Of a stretch of DNA of 64,000 bases, positions 26,101-39,200 are shown in pieces. A program made the translations under genes and the position numbers. A model generated the notes under the pieces. That model ran no database searches and was not told the origin of the DNA. It saw only the letters and a list, made by a program, of their open reading frames with translations. The DNA comes from Physcomitrium patens. Its lineage: Eukaryota > Streptophyta > Bryopsida > Funariales > Funariaceae. Position 1 is the stretch's first letter. Every line of letters begins with the position of its first letter. The stretch covers positions 16,824,075 through 16,888,074 of the forward strand of contig NC_037254.1 of NCBI RefSeq assembly GCF_000002425.4, read 5' to 3'.

Positions 26101-27597
26101 AGACGTTAAATAACTTTTGAGTGAATCGTTTCATAAGACTTCCGCGACTTCAATAGAAAAGCAGGGTCAGAGTTAAGAAAGCTTCGAAGGCTGGTTACCT
26201 GGGGACGAGGCATGCAACAATCCATTTTCGAAGAAGCCTTGCTGGTAACAGGACACCAATTCTGTAGGAGTCTCTTCGGTTATTCACAGAACTGAAAGCA
26301 ACGCTGAAATTTGTACAGGAGGTTGATAAGACTCACTTTTTCTTTACATTATGTTGTCCCAATTCATTTCTATTTGAAACTTCAAGTGAACTTTCTATCT
26401 TATTAATTACTAGTCTGCAACAAAGGAAAGAAAAGATGTGGCCTAAAAACTAAACAATGCATCATAATTTTGAAGACCGAACATCAAATTATACCTTAAA
26501 ATCACTTCTCACAAATCGAAAATACTGAAGAGAGTGCAGGTACATTCTGGGTAAGTACTAGCAAATGTGAACTGCTTGATAGGATGTAAAAGGCTCGGTC
26601 AGGGGACGATGATAGCAGGAAGAGTGTCCAACTACATGTCAACTACATTCCAGATTAATGTACTCGCCACACACAGCCGTGCTCTCATCATACACAGGAG
26701 ATGTGCACAGGCTAACACCATTTACAAAAAAACAAGGGAGGTTTAAACATAACCCAGAACTAAAAGAACGGATGCAACCCTACATTTGATTCAAAAGTCC
26801 ATTGAGATGTGAAAACATCTCTAGATGTTATTTTTATATATACCCAGGTACGAGGGATTCCCCATGACCGATATTTACAGAGGTTAAAAGAGAATAAAAT
26901 TCTCAGTATCGGCAATTGCCAAATAGAACACCCAAGTATACATGTTCGTTGTGTGCTACGCTGAAGTGCACAGGGTAAAGTTATTATGTACAGGTAAATG
27001 CTGAAGAATGGGAAGAGATGTAGGGGTTATGTAGATTCCACATAACCTCATGGTGATTTGCAGCGCAGGATCCCTGTATGTACAAGATGTGCATTCGAAC
27101 AAAGGGGATACACCCTAAAATTGTAAACGACAGTGGTAGATCTGCCCAATCGAATCATCGAAGATAAGTTGTGGGAGTGCTTACCACCTCCATGCATGCT
27201 GGAGCCCATTATCAAAGATAGACATAATCTTGCCACCAGATGATTGAGAGAGTAAAGAGCCTACTTCTGTTCGGCTCTAACCATTTGCCGGAATCCTAAG
27301 TATAGATGACTGGCGATAGCGGAAATGGTCCTCCAATTAGAGGAAGGCATGGTATGAGAACACCACGAGTAGATGGCCACAGCTGATGTACTGAACCTTC
27401 AAGCAGCGACAAAAGAAAAATATGCAGACCTGACCAGTTGCCATCAAAGACAGGTCAAGCAAGATATTTTGTCGCCTACACATGTCTTGGGTAATTGTAA
27501 AGATCTTCACTCGGACTAATTACCTTGTACGTGTGTTATGAAGTTGCTTTGTGTTTCATGCTGAAGATGGAGACAGCTCGTGAACTGCGAAATAGTT
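26101..27597 (-). other. 3' flank / probable 3' UTR of the ACR gene
   Basis: Base composition rises again near 26,100 and stays gene-like up to the stop codon of the minus-strand ACR gene at 27,598. No convincing open frame or domain was found, so it is best read as a long 3' UTR plus intergenic DNA. The polyadenylation site cannot be fixed by eye. Confidence 0.4.
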
Positions 27598-30240
27598 TCA
27601 AACCCTCCAACCAAGACCTTGCAGAAGGCGTTCCGACGATTTGATAAACTTGGAAAATGGAGACGCATCCAGAACGCGAGCGCCTTCAGAAGCTGCAGGT
27701 ACGGCATGAACCTCCAAGAATGGATTTTCTTTCCGGATAGCTTCCACTTTCTTGAGGTCGACAGGGAGACCGTTTACATCAGTGACGTAGAAGGTGTTCA
27801 CAGCCTTATCACCTTGAGTAGAAACTTCAGCCCTTGTGACGGAGAGACCATTCTCACGAAAGGTTCGCGTTACCTCGGTCAGAAGCCCCGGTCGGTCGGT
27901 TGTGCACAGGTATAGCCGCAAACCCTGCAAATAAAGATTTGAAAGGAAGTTCTTATAGAAGATCATTGTAGATTAATCCACATCCATAAATTGGAATCCA
28001 GGAAAATCTGTCAAGGAAACTCTAATTGGAGGCAAACCGTTACACATCCATGCATGGGGGCAATATCTTGTCATACATAAATCGAAACTTCTGATTACAA
28101 TAACTTCAATCAACACTTACTTCAGAGGATCGACGCTCAATAGCTGCCTCCAGGCATCTTTTTACCTTCGCCTTCGCAGGATCATCAAGGGTTCGACCAT
28201 CCATGCTACGGATATGATACTCCTGCGCGCTCACAACATTTCCAATGAATACGAAATCGAATTGGCGAAGAACCCACCATGTATATGGATCGTGTAACAA
28301 GTTCTAACAAGGATTCGCCCGCACAATAGATCTTGAAAGTTTCACAAAATCTCCAGAGAGGCATATCATTGAGCCTGGGCAAGTTTATAAAATAAATAGT
28401 CTCAAAATTGATGACGTACCTGAACTGCATACGAACCAGAAGGATAAATGGTAGCATGAGAGACCACATATTTCAAATCTGTCAATGTGCACACGGTATC
28501 GAAAAGTAACTTCGGTCTATCCAGGCATTGCACTTTAACAACTGAGTAATTCTTCTCACTTCCGATCTCAACTGTGATATTTGGATTTTTCTGTTTCCTA
28601 CTTGATATCTGACTCTGCGAAACTGAGGGGTCAGAATCGTGATCGGCGAGCATAAGCTGATGCAAACGTCTTTCGACGTGAGTGAAGCTCTCTGCTACAA
28701 CCGATCGAGCAACTTTCTCGTCATCACAACCTTGCATGATAGGATTGAGTTTCTCTAATATCCTTTCCAATTTTCTGACATTTTCAATGGGCCCCAAAGT
28801 GTCCTCGTCTGTTACGTACATGACGCAGGCTACTCGACGATTGTGAGTCCATACTTCTGCAGCATTTACTCGACAGGACATTTCAGCTAAGACAGCTGTA
28901 ACCTCAGAAAGTAATCCAGGTCTATCCGTTCCAGTGAGTTCTATCGCTGTGTGCTCAGAGATTGTCTGTGTACCAACGCTCCTCCCAGGACACTTTTGAA
29001 ACTCAGCTGTCCATTTTTTTTTCTGCAATGACAAAGCCTACACAAAAACAGAAAGACGTTAAAAAAGCGCAATTCAAGCTGTACAATCAAATAGAGAAAG
29101 AAACCTCTAAGATCAAAGCAATACATATAAGTTTTAATTCTGACCTTTTGGATATTTCCAATGAGTTTTTCGTCACGAATTTTCAACCCTTTCTGGTCCG
29201 TAACATGAAATACTGCAGACAGAACGCGTGAATGACAATGTTAGCATGCGATTCTATGAAGAGACACTATCAAATCATTGACTATTATTTTACAACTGCA
29301 GATGACCAGAACTAGGCTTGGTCAAGAAAACAATGACTCACCGTCCATGAACCAGCCTCCATCAGAAGTAATGTAGGCCTTTGAAATTGTTAAGTCCATA
29401 TCCATCAGCTCTTGCACGACTTCGAGCAGAGTTCCATGTTTGTTCTGACTGCTGACCTGCATACACATTCGACAAAAGAAACAATAAAGGTTTAAAGTAG
29501 TGACATTCAACTATCGCTTGCTGAGAAATCTCCAACAAAAAACACATTCTTGTGGAAAGTTTACTACAGGTAACTACATGCAGCAGTATCGAGAGTGCAA
29601 ATCCATGCGGTTATAATTTCGTGCATATCTTCCCCCACACTGACGTGTAGCGAAAAGAGGTCTCGAGATCCACAGCTACACATGTTCAGTCTACTTTGTG
29701 TCCTCAAAATCCCAGTTCGACAGCGACCAAGGCACAGGGTAACTAGGACAGTATCGCGCATCCCAAGGCGCAAGAAGTAGCTTACCCTACGAAGCTTTAA
29801 GACTTCAAGAAATTTTACAGTAAATCTCTGAGTTGACACGTGAAGAATACGTGACTTAAAGGTGTACAAATTCAGAGATATATGCAGAAAACTCAAGGTT
29901 CTGCCCTCTTGAGCATTACTGATCTACTGGAGCAAAAGATGTGGCTCAATACCTTCACAAGAGTGGCATTCTTCTCAGAGTCATTGTCAATCATAACCCT
30001 GCAAATAGATAAATCAAAATCAAAAAATCATGTTAGGATGGCCACGAATTTGAAACAGCTACACACACGAATCATCTTAGAATGAGGAGAGTCAATTCAA
30101 ACAGTCAAACCACAACCACACACTTACTTCGGGGGGTCAATGATAGAGCTCATAGTATCATACTCCGGATCAAAATACGGCCAACTCCTGCTTGAGGTCA
30201 TGGTCGGTGCATTACTAAGGGACATCGGGCTAGCCAACAT
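27598..30240 (-). CDS. ACR: ACT-domain-repeat (ACR) protein with four ACT domains
   Basis: Plant ACR family, thought to sense amino acids or regulate metabolism by binding small ligands; no catalytic domain. Seven coding exons read on the minus strand: 30,240-30,128; 29,998-29,953; 29,456-29,342; 29,212-29,145; 29,022-28,420; 28,222-28,121; 27,924-27,598. All introns are GT-AG, phases agree, total 1,374 nt (457 aa), within the usual ACR length. ACT1 spans about residues 48-105 (NKHGTLLEVVQELMDMDL, KAYITSDGGWFMDVFHVTD), ACT2 about 138-205 (ELTGTDRPGLLSEVTAVLAE), ACT3 about 268-330 (VQCLDRPKLLFDTVCTLTDL), ACT4 about 350-412 (CTTDRPGLLTEVTRTFRENG). The N-terminal WPYFDPEYDTMSSIIDPP matches the ACR3-type start I recall from flowering plants. 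The start at 30,240 is the first ATG after the upstream acceptor; internal ATGs before WPYFDPEY are alternatives. Confidence 0.92.
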
Positions 30241-30279
30241 GTTGACGAATTCCCTGCGGGCACCAAACATCACGTGAGT

Positions 30280-30335
30280 CAAACAAACAAACAAACAAAC
30301 AAACAAACAAACAAACAGACAGGCAGACAGACAGA
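30280..30335. repeat. (CAAA)n-(CAGA)n compound microsatellite
   Basis: About nine CAAA units followed by CAGA/CAGG units. It lies immediately upstream, on the minus strand, of the first coding exon of the ACR gene, within its probable 5'-UTR intron. The minus frame through it (repeated CLFV) is an artefact of the repeat. Confidence 0.95.
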
Positions 30336-30897
30336 ACAAATTCTAGGAAGGTAGCAATACGTCGAAGATGAGTGGCTGGACTAATGCACAAACCAGCATA
30401 ATTCTACATGTACCAAGTGAAACAGAATTAAAAATATACATAAGAACATAACTTCGCAATCTACTCTCAGATGCAGGAGGTGTGTTGAGCGGACCTCCCA
30501 ACACAGGAAATTCAGGCTGAGACCAGAAACGCAAGGACGTACCACGGGAGAACAAGAAACCTTCGAAACAGTCTAGTCTTGCAATCTAAACATCTTTTGA
30601 AAGGAATCTTGCAGTTCACTCAGCGTATTAGCAGAAGAAAAAAATACATCGCCTCCAAAAATCTTCCACGGTTCGATAGAACTGTTACCAGGTTTGCATC
30701 TACTTCTCCAACTCCAAAGATTTAGTCTCAACACAAATATGAGCTATGCTGAGCGTTTTCAGAAACCGTTTCTCGAATACATTCCTCACATTTAGCCATG
30801 AATGCACACTACGTAGAGACGAAATAAGTATTCTCGACCAGCCGTTTCTTCAAAAAAAAAAGACAACACAAATAGAGGAACGAAGGACGAACGCACA

Positions 30898-30899
<2 letters not shown>

Positions 30900-30952
<53 letters not shown>

Positions 30953-30961
30953 TCTCTCTCG
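30900..30961. repeat. (CT)n-(CG)n-(CT)n microsatellite
   Basis: About 20 CT units, then roughly five CG units, then further CT units. On the minus strand, the sense of the ACR gene, it is a GA tract, common in plant leaders and promoters. It generates long Ser-Leu and Arg-Glu artefact frames on the two strands. Confidence 0.95.
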
Positions 30962-31400
30962 GTCTTAGCGTATGTGCGAGCGAACACTGCACAGAGCGGT
31001 ACAGAACATAAGATTCTAATTTCTCGAGTTGGAAGACTCGAAGATTATAACCTCCTAATCTCTTCCTCTCTAACAATCACAAAGAATGTGTACACTCGGA
31101 ACACACTCGGAACACACGTCAGTACGAACCACGTGACGCAGCGAGCCTGCGATTACCAATCAGTTTTCCACAACCACAAAGAAACGAAACCTTGTCAATG
31201 CCACCACAGGGATGCTTAATTTCCGAAAAAGCAATGGAATCTTACCTCCTCTCTCCCCTTCTCTTACAGACAATACCCGGACAAACTGCCACTACCTTCA
31301 CTAGCGTTAAGCAGCAACGCATCCATTAACCCTTATAAAAAACAACTTTCTAACAACAAACAGCGCGTCAATTTAAATCATCCCGTTTTGTCCTCTCACT

Positions 31401-33660
31401 CTTCCTCCCTTGCCAGCGCAAAAGCCAACCCTCCCTGACTCACCACAAGGTCGACAACGCATCACTCACCGCGTCAATCAACGCAAATCACATGATACCG
31501 CATCACATATCAATCAACAAGCTCCGTCGACAGACCACCCTACCCCCTATGCCACTTCAAACTCGGCCACTGTAATTCAACCCCAGATGATAATACACGA
31601 CGGAAGTCTCTGAAAAATAAAACACCACTGAGACGAATTTACGAACAACAACTTGGTCCTTGCACAGCCAAGCATCCACCTGCGCCGATTTTCCTCATTT
31701 GAATACCCCGGCAGGGATCTTACCAGCCCGGGGGGGGGGGGCTCTTTTCCAAACATTTCCCACCCCAAAGAAGAGTATTCTTTTTCCCCCAGAGGGGGGC
31801 AGAAACTTTTAATACGAAATGGTGCAGGCTCTGTGGCAATATGACAGGGCCGGGCCCAGGGGACTAATCCCTGCACCCACCTGCGAAAGTCACCTTTGGA
31901 CCATTGCTGATAATATGTTCTCCGAAATCCCGATCATATCTCTCCATCCAATGTAACCCAATGCAAATAAATACTAATTTCCGATCCATGAAATCGTCAT
32001 TAGATATCAATTCCCCCCGAATAGAATGAATAGAGCCCCGTGAGTCTTCCAAGGTCTATGGGCTCTACTTTCATCCGCGTGCCAGATCGTGAGGGTCCAT
32101 TCTCACCTAAGTTACATGGCCTCAAACTAGATTTATGACGAAGCGCCAGGTAACAACATGTGGCAAAATGCTAAATTATACACGCACTGCCGTGTTCAGC
32201 ATCCGAGGGATCTCCATCCCTCCAGAACAATACTTCCTGGTTTAGAAAGTTGGGTCCACATCAAACATTAATTGGCAGTCATGCGGGACTGGTTGTCCCG
32301 TGGTGAGCGAACTGAAGTGAACATGTCGCATTTCGTTCACTTGATTCGCCTAAACTGTCTCTCACAGGAGAAAGACCTCTTGACGTCTGGAACATTCTTC
32401 CCCACTTGCAGATGCCTAATTTCTATGGTCATTTGCCGACAATCGTCCTCGTGTTGTTCCCCATTCGATTCGGTACACACAAACCCAGTCTCAATTCCTT
32501 TGTGCCACTTAGAACCCACCCCCTAATGAAGTTCGTGCTCCGGTTGATTCTATTCGCTTCAATCCGCAAACCAAATGAATGCTGGGGAATCCATGACCGC
32601 AGCGCAGACACTGAACCTTGGTCTCTGTGATTCGACGATTCCGCTATCAAAGGTTCCTAAGTAAAAAGCAAAGCAAAAAACGCTGCCGGATGGGGTAAAA
32701 TTTGTGCAGGTAGGGTATTCGAGGGGTTCAATGGCATCTGACCGGGTTTCAGGAATGGGTGAATGCCAGGGAGCAAACTGCATGTTGGAGCAATTCGCGG
32801 ATTACTTTTCGCTGCGATTCGGGCTATTCAGGGATGGGGTCAACAAGCCGGATCTAGCCCTCGTGCCCCTTCACCAACCAGGCGCAACGGCGATGATGAC
32901 CACAGTCGAGGAAGAGCAGCAGTTTGGAGTTAGCGGTGCAGTGAGTGCGTGACGCCATCCACCATAGCTCCTGCAAATCTGCGGTCCATTGATTCATGTG
33001 GAGAGTTGAATCTCTCGAGGCAATCATGGATCCTAACCCTAGTTTGGATCCTCTTTGCCACAACTGGGTATCTCTTTTGCATGCTTTACGACAAATTTTC
33101 TTAAAGAAACCCCACTTCCCACAACCCATTTATTTCCATCGCTGCAAGCAACTCTGGCACGGATTATAGAACCACGGTAACTTCTATTTCACCGTCGCTG
33201 CTTTATCCTCCTTTTTCCTGTTGCTTCTTTGGTTACTTCCCCTGTGTGTGTGTGTGTTGTGGGTTTCTTCCTCTGAAGGTTTCTGCAGTAAGTTTTTGTT
33301 GTTCTATGATAAGACAACCAGGTGGGTGTGAGTTCTTGCACTTAACAAGGACCAGGGAGAAATAGAAAGAAGTAAGTGAACGTCCTTTATTTTTTTTTAT
33401 TTTTGTATCATTGTGAATAATTTTTTTGTACTGTTTCTGGATTCTCTGCCACTTGTTACTGTTTTGTTATCCATCAGTCTTAAATGCGAAAAAGACATGG
33501 GGACCAAAAAGCTGTCCCCCCTTAGAAGCCTAAGATTTGTATGCATCCAAGCCTCTGCATCCTGCCTGCAGTGTGGCTAAAGCCCCTTTGTCATCAAGGC
33601 TTGAATTTGGGTCCACATGAAACTCTGAAAAAAGGTTTTGACAACAAATCTCTCTTGAGT
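31401..33660. other. Moderate-GC region upstream of the ACR gene, no product recognised
   Basis: It probably contains the ACR promoter near 31,400. Beyond that the sequence is GC-moderate with many short overlapping frames on both strands and no recognisable domain. A run of 12-13 G residues occurs at about 31,729-31,741, next to GGGCCGGGCCC near 31,848-31,858, and a (GT)n run near 33,242-33,257. The region could contain degraded non-LTR or DNA transposon sequence, but I cannot name one. Confidence 0.3.
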
Positions 33661-35284
33661 GGGTAATATACATATATATATATATATATATAAACAGTTA
33701 TTTATTTATTTATTTATTTATTTATTGAAGTGTTTATATACAATTCATGGCATGATTAACTTCTGGCAAAAGAATGAACACTCACGTGCTTCTAGTTTAG
33801 AGCTTTATTACTTTTGGAATTCACTTTCTAAGAATAAATACACAATCATTACATATGCGCTGAGGACACAATAATTTTGATATAATGAAAGAATATAGTA
33901 ATGATAGTTTTAGAGAAAGAAAAGTTTGCATTTAATCAATTCTTGACTGAGTTTGTCATTTGAGTAAATACAACTAAATTAGCTATAAAGTTATATAAAC
34001 CAGATTTGAAGACGACAGTGTTAATTAAAGTGTACAATCCTTAAAACAACAGAAGCAAAATCAATATTATATTACACGAAATAAAATGGCCAAGCTTGAT
34101 TATAAATATGATAACTACCTTGTTAAAATGTGCTGAAGAATGATGAAAGGACGATTGTTGAGTTAAAAAACTGAGTGCAATGTGTGATGGTAGAATATTA
34201 CAAAAAATATATACATGTATATGTCTATGAAATTTACTTACTTTTTAAAATAAATGCTGAAGCTCGAGCTTTCCATTTTAATTTATGAAAACTACTATTA
34301 TTTTCACACAAATTACATCATACTGACAAAATCAAATCAAATCAAAGGCACCACTAGTATTATTTCAAGTTAACCTTCTTTTTTTTTTTCTTTTTTTTAT
34401 AGCATTACAAAATTTACTAAAAACTATTATTCAAATTTTTGTTTTGAAACAAGTAGTAGCAATATTTGTCACAAGAAAAGTATGCAACATGGAATATGAA
34501 ATCTGTACACGCACAAGAAACAAGTCCTCCTTATTTGACTTTGCTTTCTACCACATGTTGATTTGTTTAATTTGAGTTGTTTGCAGAAAAACTTTTTTTT
34601 TTTCTTTTTTTTTTTTCTTTTTTCTTCTTCTCCTTCTTCTTCTTAGACTTCAGTTTCACACACTTCTATATGTTCACTCAAAACCATTTACTTAATATTG
34701 GAATGTCTAAATACAAGCAAAAATAAAAACATTCAAAATTCATGTGATGACAATTATAATACAAATATACTAATACTAATATTAACAAAATGTATAAATA
34801 AGATAAATAATGTAAAAACAAGGTGCACTCATAATCCTTACTTAAATTTGATCAATACTTTGCTATTTCATTGTACTTCAATATGTTATTATGTAGGATG
34901 TTCTCATTGAGAACATATTCTTTTATATTGTCATGTTAGTTGTATCATGTTAAAAATAAATAAAAAATAAACAAAAATAAATCTTTAATGGTTAGAAAGC
35001 AATTTTGATACAAAAAATCATGTCTTTCCTTCTTATGTCCATACTTCTTAAGAACTTTTGCTTTACATTGCATATACTTTTAACATTACTTATGTTTAAT
35101 TAAATTTATGTTTTGTGAATTTAGCATCGGAAAAAATAAATATTTCTATTTAAATAGAAGTATTTAGTATCATTCCCACTGGATGGATTGCCATCAAATA
35201 TACCAAGTGAGGTCATCAAGGATATCAACTTGTCATCACAAATGTTACACAACGTTTTCAGAAAAATTACAAAGTTTTGAAAAG

Positions 35285-35318
<34 letters not shown>

Positions 35319-35902
35319 TCTATATAAACATGCTTGTTATGTTTTATTGTTTATTTTTTTTTTAAGAACATTACATACATTGATTAAATAATACAACAAC
35401 AAATGCAGATGAATTGCAATAATAAAATGATGAAAGTAATCAAGATTTGACCCAAAAATCTGAGGAAAGTGGTTTTTGTATTTTATTTGAGAAAAAAAAA
35501 ATGCCATTGAGGTGCAAAATAATTATGACAAATACATACAGCTAATTGTAAAAACAAAAAAAAACTAAATGTTTTAGAAAAGAAAAACACGTTTGGTATT
35601 ATGCACCAAATCAAAATATTAAATTGATTTGGTGTATAATGGACTTATGACAATTTTTTGCTTATATATATATATATATATATGTATATATGCACACACA
35701 CACACACACTCACATTCACATTCACACACCCATGTTTGAGATATGTTCTGCAACCTAACTTTGGATCACTTCCAGTCCTGTAAAAATTTCCAAAGCTTGA
35801 ATAAACGGTAATAATAATAATAATAATAATAAATCAAGCTTGCCCCATTATTTTGTGATGCGTCGAAGTGATTTCAACAGTTTTTCAAAAGCAAAATGAG
35901 AA
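33661..35902. other. AT-rich intergenic DNA with microsatellites
   Basis: No gene seen. Simple repeats include (AT)n at about 33,668-33,691, (TTTA)n at about 33,700-33,726, a TTC/TTTC-rich tract near 34,590-34,646, (AT)n at about 35,287-35,310 and 35,664-35,683, (CA)n at about 35,693-35,709 and (TAA)n at about 35,810-35,832. Confidence 0.5.
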
Positions 35903-36245
35903 AGTAAAAGTAAAAGTAAAAGGCCATGAATCCTGGTAGTAGAGTAGGGGTCAACGAGGGCCGGGCGAGCGCCGCGCCGGGTTGGCCCTGCCCACCCGTC
36001 CGCCCGTCCGGCTCCAACTGGCACGACCTCAGCTCCAGGATCACGGGCGGGCACGATCCCTTTCCCACCAGGGCCCCATTCCTCATGCGAATCTCGGGGC
36101 TGGGAGAGACCCCACCCGTGCTGGGGTGGACGGGCCGGGCCCTTTCGTCCTGTGCCCGACCTGGATGCTTCAGAATAAAGGTGGGACCCAGTTCCATTGG
36201 TTTGCCTATACAGTACACAAAATTCCTTCTACTTTTACTTTTAGA
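35903..36245. mobile_element. GC-rich 343-bp segment bounded by 21-bp terminal inverted repeats
   Basis: The left end (35,903-35,923, AGTAAAAGTAAAAGTAAAAGG) and the right end (36,225-36,245) are inverted copies matching at 18 of 21 positions. The interior is dominated by G and C and lies in DNA that is otherwise very AT-rich, so it looks transplanted. It has no coding domain: the overlapping open frames on both strands follow from the GC richness. Size and termini fit a small non-autonomous DNA element (MITE-like), but no target-site duplication is obvious, and simple AGTAAA repeats could mimic terminal repeats. Another TTTACTTTTACTTTTAC copy lies at about 38,005-38,021. Confidence 0.45.
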
Positions 36246-39200
36246 ATAAAAATATTATGATAAGATGTGACATACGAATTTAATAAAAGGTTCTTATTAA
36301 CTTTTTATAATTTCAGGAGAGTATAATGGTTCCCATTGAGTTCAGTCCATTTTATTCTTTTACTAATTAATTAATTAAGTAATTAACTTGATTAGGGTCA
36401 ATACTGGAGGAATCAAATCTATTCAGTTGATCCAATTTTTGCAGTATTCTTTTATGCTACTGTTGCCTTCACCTTTTGAGCAAGATGATTCGTCTTGCAT
36501 ATAACTTTTTCTGTTTGCAATTGATTATTTTTATTTTTATTTTTTTCTTCAACTGTGTGTGTGTGATATGAACGTGATTACAATTTATTTAAAATAAGTT
36601 TATAAATGCATTTTATAAATTCATGTGCATGTATAATTATTTTGTTATTTTGAGAGAAAAATTATAATCTCGAAGTTGGGTTTTATTAATAATTAACCTG
36701 AAGTAAAAAAATGATAATGACTATTAAATTCAAACGTAAGAGTCCAACATTGAAATATTAAAGTATATGTATTTTGAAGTCATTGTCAATTTTGTTGCAT
36801 TTTTGCTTGAAATTTGTTTAATTTAATCAAAAGAAATGGGCTCTAAGAATCAAATTTTTATTGTTGGATTGACAAGTGAAATCAAACTTGCTTGAATTTA
36901 TAATTAAGAAAGTATATACTTGCAAAACAAACATTGTGAATTTGGTGAATTGAAAATATAAAAAAATAAAAAATAAAAAATTTATATCATCAATAAGTAA
37001 GGTTTAAAAATAATTTATACTAATACATGTTCAGTTAACATTAAGTATCATTGATGCTATTAGAAAAAATATCTCAATGATTTATGCCATGATAGCAATT
37101 GATAAACACATATTCATTATAAGCCATCTAAGTTAGCAAGAGAATTGTACATAATTTAACAATGAATGAAGCATTGAAAAATTATTAGTGGAATCATTAT
37201 TTTTCAAAATTAGAAGTTTCCACTAACAATCATTATTTTTCAATAGAGGAGACAAAAAAGACCTTTGATTTGGCTCTACATCTCAAAACTAAAGCATTAA
37301 TTCAACTTTCGATCAATTAGAGATCAAAATCTGCATGCTGGTGTTGTAGATTGCTGAGAATAGCTCTGCGAGATCACTAAGCATGAAGCTTGGAAGCACC
37401 ACAACATGAAACAACATGGAGCATAGTGAAACAACATATAACATGGAGTTTCACATCATATGTAGCTTCAAACAAAAAGTTAATTTACAACACGTAGTTT
37501 ACAATGTTTTTTTTTGTAGCCAACATCACAGGTTTCCACTAGAGTATACATATAACACTTATGTAATGAAAATCAAAACTTTATGATCTTTTAGAACAGT
37601 GTACATGCTTCATTCTCTTATGTCAATAGACTAATTAGAATTGTGCACAAAAAGAAAAGAAGAAAGAAGACATTAGAATAATGTGCTCAAAACCACAATT
37701 ATGAAAAAAGTAACATAACTTCAAGTTTCACATCATTCACGAGGATGAATGTTTTCATTCGTCCATTTCCAACGTGGCCATGACAGGTCATACGAATGGA
37801 AGCTTTCATGCAGTGTATGTAGCTGCCATGCACTGTCAGCAATACCGGGCGCGTATGTGACGCATGACTGGACGGACCCGTCCTCAGACTTTCCAGCTCA
37901 GCATTTTTAAAGGTGCTCTGCTGGCTCGTCTCCTCGTCAATGACATGCAAGTGGATGAAAAGCCTCATTAATGGGTGCGAATCCGAGTTCCTTCTTCATT
38001 CACGTTTACTTTTACTTTTACGTATTCCTTCTCTGTTCCATGCTCTGTCTTTTTCTCCCTTCATATCCCACTTGCCTTTTCCATTTCTTTCCCCCTCCTA
38101 TTTCTTTAACTTCTTGTACTTTGTACTTCTCTCTCTCTCTCTTTTAATCTAAAATTAATTTTCCTTTTATCACACCTTCAGTTCTTCTTTATTTATTCAT
38201 GGCTTATTCTTTTTCCATCCTTTTTCTTTATTTAATTTAAAACAAGTGGAAAACATATGCCCATTGTACTGAGTAGAACAATTAATTGAAAAGTAGAAAA
38301 AAAAATACTGGCTTGGATGTACATTTAGTCCATTTGGACTTCAATTTGTGGCTGTCCTATACAAAAATTTAAAGCTTGTAAAAATTAAAGCCAACAATAA
38401 GCGTGAGACCAAAAGATGATTCAACTACTACATCTTCAAATGTTATTGCGAGACCAAGAGTTGACATTTCTATTATGATTAAATATGTATATGTGTATAG
38501 AAAGATTAGATACCATGACAAACCATGCTCTTGGTTAATGAAAATATGATTAAATACATTTTATTTTTTATAGCATAATGTAAAGTTTTCTTTTGACAGT
38601 TAATGTGAATGGAAACAAAGTTGTCTCCAAGTTTTGTACCAATTATAAGAATGAATTTTACAACACTTTTCTTATAAATTGATATCAATCTTTGATGGGA
38701 AACAATTCTTCATTATTTATTTTTAAAGGTATTGTAATGAGAGAGACTATTCTTATAAAACAATATTAAAACATTGTTTGGAATTAACAATGGCTCAATG
38801 TTAGAATAAAATAATAATTTCTTGTTGATATTGTTACAAATGAATAATCTTCATGTTATTAAAAATGTTGTTGTTTTTTTGTTAATGTAAATTAAATGTA
38901 ATCATTACAAGATGGCTTAGATATATAACTTTAATGCATTTGATTTTACTATAGAAAAATTTTAAATTAGTTTTTTTTTTTTTTTTTTTTTTTTTTGTTT
39001 TTTTTTAAATATTTGTTTGTACCTAAGAGAATATTGACATGCATTTTATATCCAGAAGTCCACTCTCTAAAGCCATGATTCAAAAGGCTCATCAAGGCCT
39101 CTTATTTGGTAAAAAAAAATTCTTCTTTAAAAGTCTTATTTTTGGATAAATTTAAAAGTAAGAAGATGATATAAAATAGACCAAAAAATTCTTTTATTAT

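Larger units (their letters stand above)
30241..31400 (-). promoter_or_regulatory. 5' leader of the ACR gene with probable 5'-UTR intron
   Basis: On the minus strand a strong donor (GAG then GTAAGAT, exon end at 31,246) pairs with a GCCCGCAG acceptor whose exon starts at 30,253, just 13 bases before the ATG. This implies a roughly 990-bp intron in the 5' UTR and a non-coding first exon upstream of 31,246. The intron would hold the (CAAA)n and (CT)n/(CG)n microsatellites and CACGTG cores at 30,271-30,276 and 31,130-31,135. The donor-acceptor pairing is inference; other donors (for example GTACGTC near 30,537) are possible. Confidence 0.45.

Noticed and set aside
28962..29231. Plus-strand frame opposite the ACR exons
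   Set aside because: Antisense shadow of the ACR exons and intron, without a domain.
30746..31219. 157-codon plus-strand frame and its minus-strand counterpart (30,792-31,076)
   Set aside because: Both are driven by the (CT)n/(CG)n microsatellite (Ser-Leu and Arg-Glu runs) within the probable ACR 5'-UTR intron.
31577..31876. 99-codon minus frame with PPPPG and GEKEYSSLGWEMFG
   Set aside because: It spans the long G run, the opposite strand is also open, and no family is recognised. Treated as chance in GC-biased sequence.
35874..36260. Overlapping frames of 92-114 codons on both strands
   Set aside because: They lie in the GC-rich inverted-repeat segment, where stops are rare. Three mutually overlapping frames and no domain argue against coding.
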